From NCBI RefSeq assembly GCF_000017805.1, contig NC_009767.1, positions 1,612,001-1,676,000 on the forward strand: a DNA stretch of 64,000 nt. The letters run 5' to 3'. The translations under genes and the position numbers were made by a program. The notes under the pieces are model-generated. The model searched no databases. It was given only the letters and a program-made list of their open reading frames with translations, and was not told the origin of the DNA. Below are positions 25,568-34,237 of this stretch, piece after piece; positions within the stretch are counted from its first letter, which is position 1; each line of letters starts with the position of its first letter. Source of the DNA: Roseiflexus castenholzii DSM 13941. GTDB taxonomy: Bacteria; Chloroflexota; Chloroflexia; Chloroflexales; Roseiflexaceae.

Positions 25568-27141
25568 TCCGCAAATGTGCTCATCTGCTTGAATTCCTTC
25601 AGCATATGCTCAATTGCGGAGCGAATTTCCGGTGAAGGGAACTTACGGTCGAGGCGATTCTCGAAGATCATCTTGCCCACCTCGGGATGCGCCGTGCGCA
25701 TATAGTTGACCAACTCAGACTTGAACCGTCCAATCTGGTTGATCGGCACATCATCGAGGTAACCGTTGATGCCAGCGAACAGAATAACCACCTGTTCCTC
25801 AAGCGGCATCGGCTGGAACTGTGGTTGCTTGAGCACTTCCTGCAAGCGCTGACCGCGTTCGATCTGTGCGCGCGTTGTGGCGTCAAGGTCCGATGCGAAT
25901 TGCGCAAACGCCGCAAGATCGCGGAACTGCGCCATATCGATCTTCAGGCGGTCCGACACCGAGCGCATCGCGCGGGTTTGCGCCGCGCCGCCGACGCGCG
26001 ACACCGAAATGCCAACGTTCAACGCAGGGCGAATACCGGCGTTGAACAGATCGGTTTCGAGATAAATCTGCCCATCGGTAATCGAGATGACGTTGGTCGG
26101 AATGTATGCCGACACGTCGTTCGCCTGAGTTTCGATAATCGGCAGGGCAGTCAGGCTTCCGCCGCCATAATCTTCGTTCAGGCGCGCAGCGCGCTCAAGC
26201 AGACGCGAATGGAGATAGAACACATCGCCGGGGTACGCCTCGCGGCCAGGCGGACGGCGCAACAGCAGCGACACCTGGCGATAGGCGGTCGCATGCTTCG
26301 AGAGGTCGTCATAAACGATCAGCGCGTCACGCACTTCCTGACCATCGATAATCACCCCGTTTTCCATCACCTCTTCGCCCATCGCGCAACCGGCATATGG
26401 CGCAATATACTGCAATGCCGCCGACTCGGACGCCGTTGCCGAGACGACAATCGTATAATCCATCGCGCCATACTTTTCAAGGAAGTTGATGATCTGCGCA
26501 ACCTGGGCGCGTTTCTGCCCGATGGCCACATAGATGCAGACCATCCCCTTGCCCTTCTGGTTGATGATCGTATCGATCGCCACCGCCGTCTTCCCGGTCT
26601 GACGGTCACCAATAATCAACTCACGCTGACCGCGCCCAATCGGAATCATTGCGTCGATGGCGATAATACCCGTTTGCACCGGCGTATCGACCGACTTGCG
26701 CGTAATCACGCCAGGAGCGATGCGCTCAATGGGGCGATACTTCGTCGTCTGGATCGGTCCTTTGCCATCGATCGGCTGACCGAGGGCATTGACCACCCGC
26801 CCGATCAATGCCTGACCGACCGGCGCCGAAATGACGCGCCCGGTCGAGTTAACCTGATCGCCTTCTTCGATGCCGAGATAATCACCAAGAATAATTGCGG
26901 AAACCGCATCTTTTTCCAGGTTGAGCGCAATACCAAACACCGGCTCGCTGCGACCGGCTTTTGGCGGGAACTCGAGCAACTCAGACGCCATCGCCTGTTC
27001 GAGCCCGCTAATCTTCGCCACGCCGTCACCCACCTGGATCACGGTGCCGACGTTGACCATCTTTGGCTGAAGATCGACGCCTTCTCGAATACTCTTTAAC
27101 AGGCGCTGATATAATTCCTCAGTCGTTGCAACTGTCATCAT
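25561..27141 (-). CDS. atpA: ATP synthase F1 alpha subunit
   Basis: The protein has 526 residues. Non-catalytic nucleotide-binding subunit: P-loop GDRQTGKTAVAIDT, YVAIGQKRAQVAQI, ALIVYDDLSKHATAYRQVSLLLRRPPGRE, and the crown domain at the N-terminus. It alternates with beta in the F1 head. The start ATG at 27141 has AAGGGG upstream. The last residues (STFAEG) and stop lie at the edge of a purine-rich repeat, suggesting the repeat grew right from the 3' end. Confidence 0.97.
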   Translation of the reverse strand: MMTVATTEELYQRLLKSIREGVDLQPKMVNVGTVIQVGDGVAKISGLEQAMASELLEFPPKAGRSEPVFGIALNLEKDAVSAIILGDYLGIEEGDQVNSTGRVISAPVGQALIGRVVNALGQPIDGKGPIQTTKYRPIERIAPGVITRKSVDTPVQTGIIAIDAMIPIGRGQRELIIGDRQTGKTAVAIDTIINQKGKGMVCIYVAIGQKRAQVAQIINFLEKYGAMDYTIVVSATASESAALQYIAPYAGCAMGEEVMENGVIIDGQEVRDALIVYDDLSKHATAYRQVSLLLRRPPGREAYPGDVFYLHSRLLERAARLNEDYGGGSLTALPIIETQANDVSAYIPTNVISITDGQIYLETDLFNAGIRPALNVGISVSRVGGAAQTRAMRSVSDRLKIDMAQFRDLAAFAQFASDLDATTRAQIERGQRLQEVLKQPQFQPMPLEEQVVILFAGINGYLDDVPINQIGRFKSELVNYMRTAHPEVGKMIFENRLDRKFPSPEIRSAIEHMLKEFKQMSTFAEG

Positions 27142-27183
27142 CCATCCCCTTATTGCGGCAGCACTCCGACCTTGCTGCGGACG

Positions 27184-27660
27184 CTACCCTGTCATCATAT
27201 TGCGCTGAATGGCGGCCATGCGCGTGCGCAGACTGGTATCGAGAACCTGATCGCCAATGCGAATGATCAACCCGCCGATCAGCGACTCATCGACGCTGAA
27301 GCGCACTTCCAGATCGGGACCATAGCGCGCTTTCAGTTGTTCAGTGATACGTTCACGCTGTTGCGGGCTCAACTCGACGGCGCTGGTCACCTCGCCGGTC
27401 AGCGGCCGTGCGCCGCCGCGGCGTGTCATCTGCTCAAAAGCAGCCACGACGGCCGGCAGGCGATCGAGGTTGCCCTCTTTGCCAAGCGCCAGGATCAGGT
27501 TGCGCACCTCACGCGGAGCATCTGCTGGCAGCGCCGCCAACAGACGCTCCGTTGTCACCTCGCCATTGATGCTGGTTGCGGTGTGGAGCGCCTGTAGTGC
27601 TGCGCCGGTCAGCGAGTCGAACAATGCCCGTGCAATGACCTGAGCCTCAGATGCACTCAC
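27184..27660 (-). CDS. atpH: ATP synthase delta subunit (OSCP), short N-terminal domain
   Basis: The protein has 158 residues from the GTG at 27660 (GAGGGA upstream); an ATG at 27729 would add 23 residues that overlap atpF in a different frame and look non-native. The C-terminal hallmark is present: RFSVDESLIGGLIIRIGDQVLDTSLRTRM. The N-terminal six-helix domain is shorter than in the usual 175-180-residue protein. It is a peripheral stalk connector between b and alpha. The 42-bp gap to atpA is ordinary. Confidence 0.9.
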   Translation of the reverse strand: MSASEAQVIARALFDSLTGAALQALHTATSINGEVTTERLLAALPADAPREVRNLILALGKEGNLDRLPAVVAAFEQMTRRGGARPLTGEVTSAVELSPQQRERITEQLKARYGPDLEVRFSVDESLIGGLIIRIGDQVLDTSLRTRMAAIQRNMMTG

Positions 27661-27712
27661 AATAATCCCTCGCCTCCGCGCCGGGCGAATCGCACCCGCC
27701 CGGCTTCGCAGT

Positions 27713-28204
27713 TCAATTATATTTCCCAAGTTCCGCCAGCGACTCTTCGATCAGGCGGTCGTGGTTCGCCTTCAATTCCGCATTCAACACGCGCTCAGCG
27801 GTCAGCACCACCAATTCCGCCATTCGATCCTTGAGTTCGCCGAGCATCCGTTGCCGTTCCTGTTCCGCCTGAGCGAGCGTATCGCTCTTGATCTTTTCGG
27901 CGTCGCGATGCGCCTGCGCAATGATCTCAGCCGCCTGCGCGCGCGCGCGCTCTTGCGCCTGCGCCAGAATACTGGCCGCCTCCTGGCGCGCCTTCGCAAG
28001 TTCGGCGTCATAGTCGCGCTTTGCGTTCGCCAGTTGCTCCCGAACCCGCTCAGCGTCCTGCAATCCTTCCTGAATCCGGTTCGTCCGCTGATTGAGCATA
28101 TTCAAGATCGGACGATACAGGAAGGTGGTCAGCAACCAGACGACAAAGACGACATTGATCAGTTGCGCAATCAACAACCCCCAATTGATGCCCAGTTTTT
28201 CCAC
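27713..28204 (-). CDS. atpF: ATP synthase Fo b subunit
   Basis: The protein has 163 residues from the GTG at 28204 (VEKLGINWG), preceded by GGGGAGA; an upstream ATG at 28243 overlaps atpE and is rejected. There is one N-terminal membrane helix (LLIAQLINVVFVVWLL), followed by a long charged coiled coil rich in Ala, Glu, Gln and Arg (AKARQEAASILAQAQERAR). It is the peripheral stalk, probably a homodimer since only one b gene is present. It follows atpE by 31 bp. Confidence 0.95.
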   Translation of the reverse strand: MEKLGINWGLLIAQLINVVFVVWLLTTFLYRPILNMLNQRTNRIQEGLQDAERVREQLANAKRDYDAELAKARQEAASILAQAQERARAQAAEIIAQAHRDAEKIKSDTLAQAEQERQRMLGELKDRMAELVVLTAERVLNAELKANHDRLIEESLAELGKYN

Positions 28205-28235
28205 AGTCGTTCTCCCCACCTCATGCGGACGGTTG

Positions 28236-28469
28236 CTACACAATGCGGAAGGCGATCAACAGCGCGATCACCAGCGCAAAGATGAACAGCGCTTCGACCA
28301 ATGCAAAGCCGAGGAACATGTATGTGCGCAGGGTCCCCTCGGCTTCAGGGTTGCGGCCCATCGCCTGCAGCGCACCGCTGAAGATAACGCCGATGCCAAC
28401 GCCAGGTCCAACAGCGCCTATGCCGACCGCGAGCGCCGCAGCGATAAGTCGCAGACCGTCATCCGTCAT
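28236..28469 (-). CDS. atpE: ATP synthase Fo c subunit
   Basis: The protein has 77 residues from the ATG at 28469, which has GGAGAC upstream; an earlier in-frame start at 28487 would add six basic residues. Two-helix hairpin: glycine-rich helix 1 (AVGPGVGIGVIFSG), polar loop RNPEAEG, and helix 2 with the ion-binding Glu in ALVEALFIFAL. The Ser/Thr after Glu and the Tyr that mark Na+ rings are absent (Ala and Phe instead), which points to H+ coupling. Confidence 0.95.
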   Translation of the reverse strand: MTDDGLRLIAAALAVGIGAVGPGVGIGVIFSGALQAMGRNPEAEGTLRTYMFLGFALVEALFIFALVIALLIAFRIV

Positions 28470-28559
28470 GATCTGTCTCCTCCTCAAGAGTACAATGATG
28501 GGCTTGTGTCGTATCCATATCGAAGATGCGCGCCCAAAGGAGCGCCGCGACCGGAATGC

Positions 28560-29555
28560 TCATGAGTGCGCTGCCGTCTCGCCGTGCCCGTGGCTCTCGT
28601 GCCCGCCGTGCGCTTCCGTCGCCAGCGACATGAAGACGAGCGACAGCACCGAGAAGATCAGCGCCTGCATAAAGGCGACAAACAGCTCGAAGGCGTAGAA
28701 CGGCGCCGGCAGCAAATACGGGAACAGAAACGCCATCACAACGAGAATCACCTCGCCGGCGAAGATATTGCCAAAAAGTCGGAAGGCGAACGCAATAATG
28801 CGCACAAACTCGGAAATCAACTCGAGAATGCCGACCAGCGCGGCCATGAAGCCTTCGCGGAAATTGAAGAACTTCGTGAGATAGCCGAGGCCGAGCGCCT
28901 GGAAGCCGAAGTACTGGATCAGACCAACCGAGATGAGCGCCCATGCCAGGGTAACGTTAAGGTCCGCCGACGGCGCGCGCAGATATGGGACCAGCGTCGT
29001 CCCCTTCTCGCACGCCAGGGGCCACGATGCAAAGAAATCCGACGCTCCTGCCGGCTCCTCCGCCATCGTCACATCGGCGACCGGCGCGACAATTGCCGTC
29101 TCCTTATGTTCCGCCGTCGGCACACACACGCCAATGCTCCCCACGCCGGGAACGAGACCGATAACGTTTGAAACCAGGATGAAGAAGAACGCCGAGGCGC
29201 AGAAGGGGAAGAATTTCGCCACATTCCTGCGGTCGACGCTTTGGGCGAAGTTGTAGAAGGCTTCGACCATCACCTCGAGCACATTCTGGAAACCGCGCGG
29301 AATCATCTGCATGCCGCGCGTTCCCGCCAGAATCGCAACGATGATGATCGCCAGAACAATAAGTGTGGTAATCAGCGAATTGGTGATGGGGAAGCCGCTG
29401 GCGCACGTTTCGAGCGTGGCGCGGGCGCCGCCGAGGCAGACAACCGGCTCAGCCGCGACGGAGATGTGCAGTTTGGTCGAGCGAACGCCGATAATATACA
29501 GGACGATCCCAACCGCAAGCAGAATGCCGGTGACCGTCAGAATGCGGTTCCGCAT
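28560..29555 (-). CDS. atpB: ATP synthase Fo a subunit
   Basis: The protein has 331 residues. It is a proton-channel subunit with the essential Arg in AFAFRLFGNIFAGEV and the C-terminal helix AFMQALIFSVLSLVFM. It has an extended N-terminus and an insertion of about 50 residues (HKETAIVAPVADVT to CEKGTTLVPYL) on the probable outer side, longer than the 240-280 residues common elsewhere. The His-rich tail is HGGHESHGHGE. First gene of the operon; RBS GGGAGAG eight bases upstream. Confidence 0.95.
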   Translation of the reverse strand: MRNRILTVTGILLAVGIVLYIIGVRSTKLHISVAAEPVVCLGGARATLETCASGFPITNSLITTLIVLAIIIVAILAGTRGMQMIPRGFQNVLEVMVEAFYNFAQSVDRRNVAKFFPFCASAFFFILVSNVIGLVPGVGSIGVCVPTAEHKETAIVAPVADVTMAEEPAGASDFFASWPLACEKGTTLVPYLRAPSADLNVTLAWALISVGLIQYFGFQALGLGYLTKFFNFREGFMAALVGILELISEFVRIIAFAFRLFGNIFAGEVILVVMAFLFPYLLPAPFYAFELFVAFMQALIFSVLSLVFMSLATEAHGGHESHGHGETAAHS

Positions 29556-29599
29556 AAACGCGCTCTCCCTACTTTGAGAACACTTTCACAATAAAATGT

Positions 29600-29622
29600 A
29601 CCATATCAGGCATAAAAATTCA
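29600..29622 (-). promoter_or_regulatory. Possible second atp promoter overlapping the hairpin
   Basis: On the minus strand TTGAAT, a 17-bp spacer and TACATT follow directly from the 3' arm of the hairpin. The -10 match is only moderate. If real, it would drive atpB downstream of the terminator. Confidence 0.35.
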
Positions 29623-29642
29623 ACCTGCGAAACGAGGTTGAA
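29619..29642 (-). terminator. Intrinsic terminator-like hairpin upstream of atpB
   Basis: On the minus strand an 8-bp perfect stem (TTCAACCT / AGGTTGAA, loop of 8) is followed directly by TTTTT. It would end transcripts from the pseudo-receiver gene at 29724. Because a good promoter lies upstream at 29686-29714, it could equally act as an attenuator in the atp leader. Confidence 0.6.
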
Positions 29643-29685
29643 CGGGCGCTGCGCGTATGACAGCATTAATTGAGACTGCGCGGTG

Positions 29686-29714
29686 AGTATAGCACAGGTA
29701 AAAAGAATGTGCAA
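29686..29714 (-). promoter_or_regulatory. Sigma-70-type promoter upstream of the atp operon
   Basis: -35 TTGCAC and -10 TATACT are separated by exactly 17 bp and point towards atpB, giving a leader of about 125 nt that contains the 29619-29642 hairpin. Confidence 0.6.
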
Positions 29715-29723
29715 ACGCGCTGC

Positions 29724-30692
29724 TTAGCCGAGCAGTTCCTGGATGTCGCGGATGGCGCGCTTGGCATACACCCAGACAGAGCCGATCTTGGCCGGCGTTC
29801 CCGATTTGTCGAAGACGATAACGAGCATGAAGCGCTGCGCAATATCGAAGCAGTAGAGATCGTAATGACTTCCCTCATGAACGTAGAGCGCCGACGACTC
29901 GGTCTCGCGCAGCATCTGCGTGATTTGTCCCGCCGTCGAGAAACTGGTCGAGAGCAACGGCAGCAACACCATCGTCGGCAACCCGATGGTCAATCCGGTC
30001 TCGACCAGCACCATGCCGGCCCGGTCGGCAAGAATAATACACTTCGAGCCGACGTCGCGATCGAGCGCCTCCATGCGCAGACGAATGGCGCGCTGGTCTT
30101 CGGGAGTCAGCACCAGAGGTCCATCGCGGCGCCGTGCCTGGCGTGGTGCGCCAGTCTCCGCCGGACGCGCCGGCGCCGCTTCCGTCTGGCGCAGCGATTC
30201 CGCTTTTGGTCGTGCAGGGCGCGTCGGCGGTGCGGATGCTGCAACCGGCGTTTCCTTTGGCGGCGCCGGAGGCGGAGGGGGTTCCGGCGTGCTCTCAGGC
30301 GGAGGTTCTGCCGCCTGCGTTGTCGTCGTCGCTGCTTCGTTCAGTTCCCGATAGAGCAGATCGCACAGGTCATCGAGCGCCATATCGCTGCTGACGACGT
30401 GCTGCACACCAAAACCGGCCACCCGCCGGGCGATCTGCGGATCGGCATGCCGGCTCCATAGCACCAGGCGTGTTGGCGCACCGAAATTCGGCAGAATCTC
30501 CGCCAGATCGATGCCGCTCATTCCTGGCAGATCGACATTCGCAATAATCACGCCAGGCGGATCATTCCGCACTTCCCACAACGCATCGTTTGCCGTATCG
30601 AGCGTCTGCACCTCGACAGCGTCGGCGAACCGTCCCGGTAGGGCGCGCAGTTCGCTGCTATCGCCTGGAACAACCACAAGTCGGTACGTCAT
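29724..30692 (-). CDS. Pseudo-receiver fused to roadblock/LC7-like domain
   Basis: The protein has 322 residues. Residues 1-120 have the receiver fold (VIIANVDLPGMSGIDLAEIL), but the phospho-acceptor position is Asn, not Asp, and the N-terminal acidic pair is missing (VVVPGDSSEL). A Pro/Ala/Thr linker follows (about 125-195). The C-terminal 120 residues resemble roadblock/LC7 dimerisation modules (KCIILADRAGMVLVETG, YDLYCFDIAQRFMLVIVFD), which partner small GTPases such as MglA. It lies 22 bp after the hybrid histidine kinase gene and is likely co-transcribed. Confidence 0.8.
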   Translation of the reverse strand: MTYRLVVVPGDSSELRALPGRFADAVEVQTLDTANDALWEVRNDPPGVIIANVDLPGMSGIDLAEILPNFGAPTRLVLWSRHADPQIARRVAGFGVQHVVSSDMALDDLCDLLYRELNEAATTTTQAAEPPPESTPEPPPPPAPPKETPVAASAPPTRPARPKAESLRQTEAAPARPAETGAPRQARRRDGPLVLTPEDQRAIRLRMEALDRDVGSKCIILADRAGMVLVETGLTIGLPTMVLLPLLSTSFSTAGQITQMLRETESSALYVHEGSHYDLYCFDIAQRFMLVIVFDKSGTPAKIGSVWVYAKRAIRDIQELLG

Positions 30693-30714
30693 GAGATTGC
30701 TTCACTTTCCTCAT

Positions 30715-32385
30715 TTAAGTCTGGCGGAACGGAAGCGCGAACGAGAAGGTGCTGCCTTCTCCTTCCCGGCTGACGACCCACACCGCTCCGCCCAGTGAGG
30801 CTATCAACTCGCGCACCAGCGCCAACCCGAGCCCGACGCCGCCGCGTTCACGGGTCAGCGAATCGCCCACCTGATAGAAACGGTCGAAGATACGCATCTG
30901 CTCGCGTGCCGGAATGCCGATGCCGGTGTCGGCCACATCGACGATCACCCATGGCAGCGTCCGCAGCGCTGCCGAGGGCTTGCTGATCGACGCACTGTTC
31001 ATCTTCTCAATGTCGGCGTATGGACGAACACTGATCGTAACGGTGATCTGTCCCTGTGCAGGCGTAAATTTGATGGCATTCGAGAGCAGATGGTTGAGCA
31101 CCAGCACCACCTTTTCACGATCGGTCAGGATTGGAGGAAGCATCTCAGGCAGGTGGGTCACAATGGTCCGGCCCGACAGTTCAACGCTGCTGCGGAGATG
31201 TTCGACTGCCTGCCGGATCGTGCCGACCAGATCGAGCGGTGCAAGTTGCGGTTGCGCCTCCCCGGTGTCGATGTGGCGCAGGTTGACCATATCATCGACG
31301 ATCTCTTTGATCCGCTGCGCGCCCTCCAGGACGCGCTGCAAATATTCGCGCTGACCTCCCTCGACCTGATCGCGCACCATCATGGTATATCCCAGTACAA
31401 TCGAGAGTGGCGTGCGCAATTCGTGCGATGCAATCGCAATGAACTCGCTTTTGAGGCGATCAAGCTCCTGACGCCGCTGGTAGGCTTCGTCGAGTTGCTG
31501 GTAGAGCGCAGCGTTGCGCAATGCAGCGCCTGCGTGATTGGCGAGCAGCATTAATCCCTGCTGCACACCTGGACGCAGGGTGGTTGATCGTTCGTCGCAG
31601 AGCACCACCACGCCATTGACCCGCCCCTGTGCGCGCAACGGCACTGCGAGCGCTGTGTGCAAACGGCGGGTATGACGGGTGCCATAGAGCGCAGTGTGCT
31701 CGTAGAGCAGTTGGCGCAGTTCAAATGAGCGTTTTGCCAGTTCTTGCCCTGCGTCGGTAAGCCGCGCATCGTGCGGGTGTGCGACCGCCTGAGAGAGCGT
31801 CTCGCTCTCATCGCCAAGCAGCAGGAAGCCGGTCTGAAATCCGCTGCGGTCGATCATGGCGTCGAGCGCAATACGCGCCAATTCAGGCAGTTCCAGGGTG
31901 GCGCTGAACGCCTCACTGACCGCCAGGAGTTGCTCAAGCGTCCGTAGCCGGAAATTGTCCTGTTGGATGGCGCGCTTTCGCAGCGCCTGATCAACCGCCA
32001 GACGCAGTTGTTCGAGTTCGAATGGTTTTGAGAGAAAATCGGCGACGCCGCGCCGTACCGACTGATGCAGGTTCTCGAGCGACGCATACCCTGTCATGAT
32101 AATAATGGCAATCTCAGGGTCCTTTTCGCGCGCGATTTGCGCCAGATCAAGCCCGCTCATCGTCGGCATTTTGATGTCGGTCAGCAACAGGTCGAACTGC
32201 TGCCCGCTATCGAGTGCGGCAATCGCAACATGCGGATCGATGGTCGCCATCACGTCATAACCGGCGCGTTGCAGGGTGCGCGAGCAGACATCGCACATGT
32301 GCTGTTCGTCATCGACGATCAACAGTCGTGGCGGTGAAGCGTTTGTCAGTGATGTGAACGATCCGGTATCGATTGCCTGTCTCAT
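30715..32385 (-). CDS. Hybrid sensor: receiver-GAF-histidine kinase
   Basis: The protein has 556 residues and no membrane helix, so it is soluble. Order: receiver domain (about 18-135; LLIVDDEQ acidic pair, acceptor Asp in LLLTDIKMP, Lys in LSKPF), then a GAF domain (about 155-300), then HisKA with FIAIASHELRTPLS (His), then HATPase with NHLLSNAIKFTP, DVADTGIGIP and GVGLGLALV. A receiver placed before the kinase suggests input from another kinase. It is followed 22 bp later by a pseudo-receiver/roadblock gene, which could be an output or scaffold partner. Confidence 0.92.
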   Translation of the reverse strand: MRQAIDTGSFTSLTNASPPRLLIVDDEQHMCDVCSRTLQRAGYDVMATIDPHVAIAALDSGQQFDLLLTDIKMPTMSGLDLAQIAREKDPEIAIIIMTGYASLENLHQSVRRGVADFLSKPFELEQLRLAVDQALRKRAIQQDNFRLRTLEQLLAVSEAFSATLELPELARIALDAMIDRSGFQTGFLLLGDESETLSQAVAHPHDARLTDAGQELAKRSFELRQLLYEHTALYGTRHTRRLHTALAVPLRAQGRVNGVVVLCDERSTTLRPGVQQGLMLLANHAGAALRNAALYQQLDEAYQRRQELDRLKSEFIAIASHELRTPLSIVLGYTMMVRDQVEGGQREYLQRVLEGAQRIKEIVDDMVNLRHIDTGEAQPQLAPLDLVGTIRQAVEHLRSSVELSGRTIVTHLPEMLPPILTDREKVVLVLNHLLSNAIKFTPAQGQITVTISVRPYADIEKMNSASISKPSAALRTLPWVIVDVADTGIGIPAREQMRIFDRFYQVGDSLTRERGGVGLGLALVRELIASLGGAVWVVSREGEGSTFSFALPFRQT

Positions 32386-32401
32386 AACACTGCATCCGCC
32401 C

Positions 32402-33547
32402 TCAATTGAGCGCCTCGACAGCGACGGCGGATACCCGCGTGATCGTCCCGTCTTCGAGTACGACCTCAGCCGCCGGTGCGCGCACCCGCGATGGCAACCG
32501 CTGCGGCGCGGGCGAGAGTGTGCGCACCTGCCCGGACTGTCCCAGGCGGGGTTGGTGCAGGACGCGAACGAACGCGCCGGGACGCACCGTTGGGCGCGGC
32601 GCGTCGATTGGCATCCCGGCCGCGCGCGTCGTCAATGGGATGACGACGCGGGGCCGGCGCATATCTGTCCATATGTGCGTTGTTCCTTCGATCAATGCTT
32701 CCTTGCCCGCATACGAGGCGAGCAGATCGAACAATGGTCGTGACATTGGGTGATTGCCGAAGCCCTCGGTAACCATGAGGACGAGATCGGCAGCGGGATG
32801 TGGCGATGACGGCGCGCGCCAGTGGGGTGGTCCGACGTCCCATGGCGCATACCCTTCGACGCCAAGGAAGGCGCGCAACTCAGCCTCATCGATGCCGCCG
32901 ACGATAATGCCGCGCACCCTTTCCTGTACGGCGCGTTGCAAGGCTGTTGCACTGATGGTGCTGCCGCCGATGATAATGGTGTAGGCGAATCGGGCATTGA
33001 TTTTGTCTGGAGTGATTGGTTCCGCCGGATCGGTAACCATCAGTTGTAACACGCCGTACTGGCTCGCGCCGATGCCAAAGATGCCATAGACCTGCGCTGC
33101 CGGGGTTTCGATCCGCACCCCCTCGTATGGTATGATCTCCATGACAACCCCGGGGACGTTGGCGGTCAGTTCGTAACGTTCTGGATCGGGCACAATTGCG
33201 ATATAGCCGGTGGCTTCATCGACGCTTGCAAGCACGCCGCTGACCGGTGATAGGACCTTTTTCTTGCCAAACCGACCGGTTTGGGCAAGAGGCGCGCCTT
33301 GTGCAATCGGTGCGCCGATGTCGTGCAGCAATGAGCGTTTGACGCGCGCTGGCGGGATCGTCAGGATACGCGCCAGGTTTATGATTCGCGGCGCGGCTGG
33401 AATGTACGCAAGGGCTACCGGGGTGTCAGGTTCGACGCGTTGCCCCACGCGAACAGTAATTTCTCCCGGATGCGGCAATCGGCGCTCGATCCGCGCCAGT
33501 GCGCCGGTCACGAGAGGTGACGCGCCTGAAGGAACATACAACGACAT
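32402..33547 (-). CDS. Conserved protein with barrel-sandwich (lipoyl-like) half, function unknown
   Basis: The protein has 381 residues from the ATG at 33547 after GAGGATGG; an ATG at 33583 would add 12. The N-terminal half contains short beta hairpins of the barrel-sandwich type (GEITVRVGQRVEPDTPVA, KKVLSPVSGVLASVDEATGYI, PYEGVRIETPAAQVYGIFG). These are reminiscent of hybrid motifs but lack a lipoyl Lys context. The second half has a Rossmann-like stretch (RGIIVGGIDEAELRAFLG, VLMVTEGFGNHPMSRPLFDLL). A TATAAT box lies at 33587-33592. It is 16 bp before the hybrid kinase gene. I do not recognise the family. Confidence 0.6.
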   Translation of the reverse strand: MSLYVPSGASPLVTGALARIERRLPHPGEITVRVGQRVEPDTPVALAYIPAAPRIINLARILTIPPARVKRSLLHDIGAPIAQGAPLAQTGRFGKKKVLSPVSGVLASVDEATGYIAIVPDPERYELTANVPGVVMEIIPYEGVRIETPAAQVYGIFGIGASQYGVLQLMVTDPAEPITPDKINARFAYTIIIGGSTISATALQRAVQERVRGIIVGGIDEAELRAFLGVEGYAPWDVGPPHWRAPSSPHPAADLVLMVTEGFGNHPMSRPLFDLLASYAGKEALIEGTTHIWTDMRRPRVVIPLTTRAAGMPIDAPRPTVRPGAFVRVLHQPRLGQSGQVRTLSPAPQRLPSRVRAPAAEVVLEDGTITRVSAVAVEALN

Positions 33548-33927
33548 ACCATCCTCGCGCGCTGGCTCAAAAAGCTCGATCAATTATAGCACACACTATG
33601 AAAGGCAAGGGATACGAGGCATATGGGCTGTGGTCATGAGTTGACCGAAAACAGAGCCGGTCACCCAGCGTATGGCAGCGCGCGGCAGCGGCGTGTGGCG
33701 AGTAGCGCCGCCTCTTTCAGGTGTCGCGTTTTTCAGGCGCAAGGGGTGTTGGGGGAGTCGTCTCGCCCGTGCCGGCGTCGGGCATAATCCTCAATCGCGG
33801 TCAGTCGGACGAGACGTTCAGCACCGGATTCGCAAGGCGTAACGAAATGTGCGTTGGCGGTCATGGGCGCATGACTGCGCAGCGGCATCAGCAGCCCCTA
33901 GCGGGGCTTCCATGTCCTCAGCGAGGG

Positions 33928-34037
33928 CTTTAGCCCGCAGCGCCCTCGGGTCCGCTGCGCGCCCCTACGAAAAGAAGAACATCAAGTTTGTCATAATTAC
34001 TTTAGCCCGCAGCGCCCTCGGGTCCGCTGCGCGCCCC
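33928..34037 (+). repeat. 38-bp direct repeat pair
   Basis: CTTTAGCCCGCAGCGCCCTC continuing to GCGCCCC occurs twice, at 33928-33965 and 34000-34037, 72 bp apart. It lies in the 690-bp divergent gap between the barrel-sandwich gene and the PspC gene, where no coding sequence is credible (33600-33927 shows nothing recognisable). Confidence 0.8.
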
Positions 34038-34184
34038 GGCAGTATAGTACAAATGACCGCGTATTAGTGCTAATACTCAATGGCGGTCTGTCATACAAGA
34101 TGTTTGAGCGCCAGTTTGTGTGGAGCAATAAGCAACGTTCATCGGCAGTATTGCACGAATGACCGCTCATTAGTATAAGTATAC
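34038..34184 (+). promoter_or_regulatory. Duplicated promoter region upstream of the PspC-domain gene
   Basis: A segment of about 40 bp starting GGCAGTAT is present twice (34038-34076 and 34144-34184). The second copy contains TTGCAC (34151-34156), a 17-bp spacer and TATAAG (34174-34179), a good promoter reading towards 34238. The first copy is decayed at both boxes. Confidence 0.6.
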
Positions 34185-34237
34185 CGATCGCGCAACTATC
34201 GATTGCCCGGAAGCGTCTGACCAACAGGGAGGCGAAT

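Noticed and set aside
28459..28944. Minus-strand frame of 161 residues overlapping atpB and atpE
   Set aside because: Out of phase with atpB, Arg/Gly-rich shadow composition, no homology recognised.
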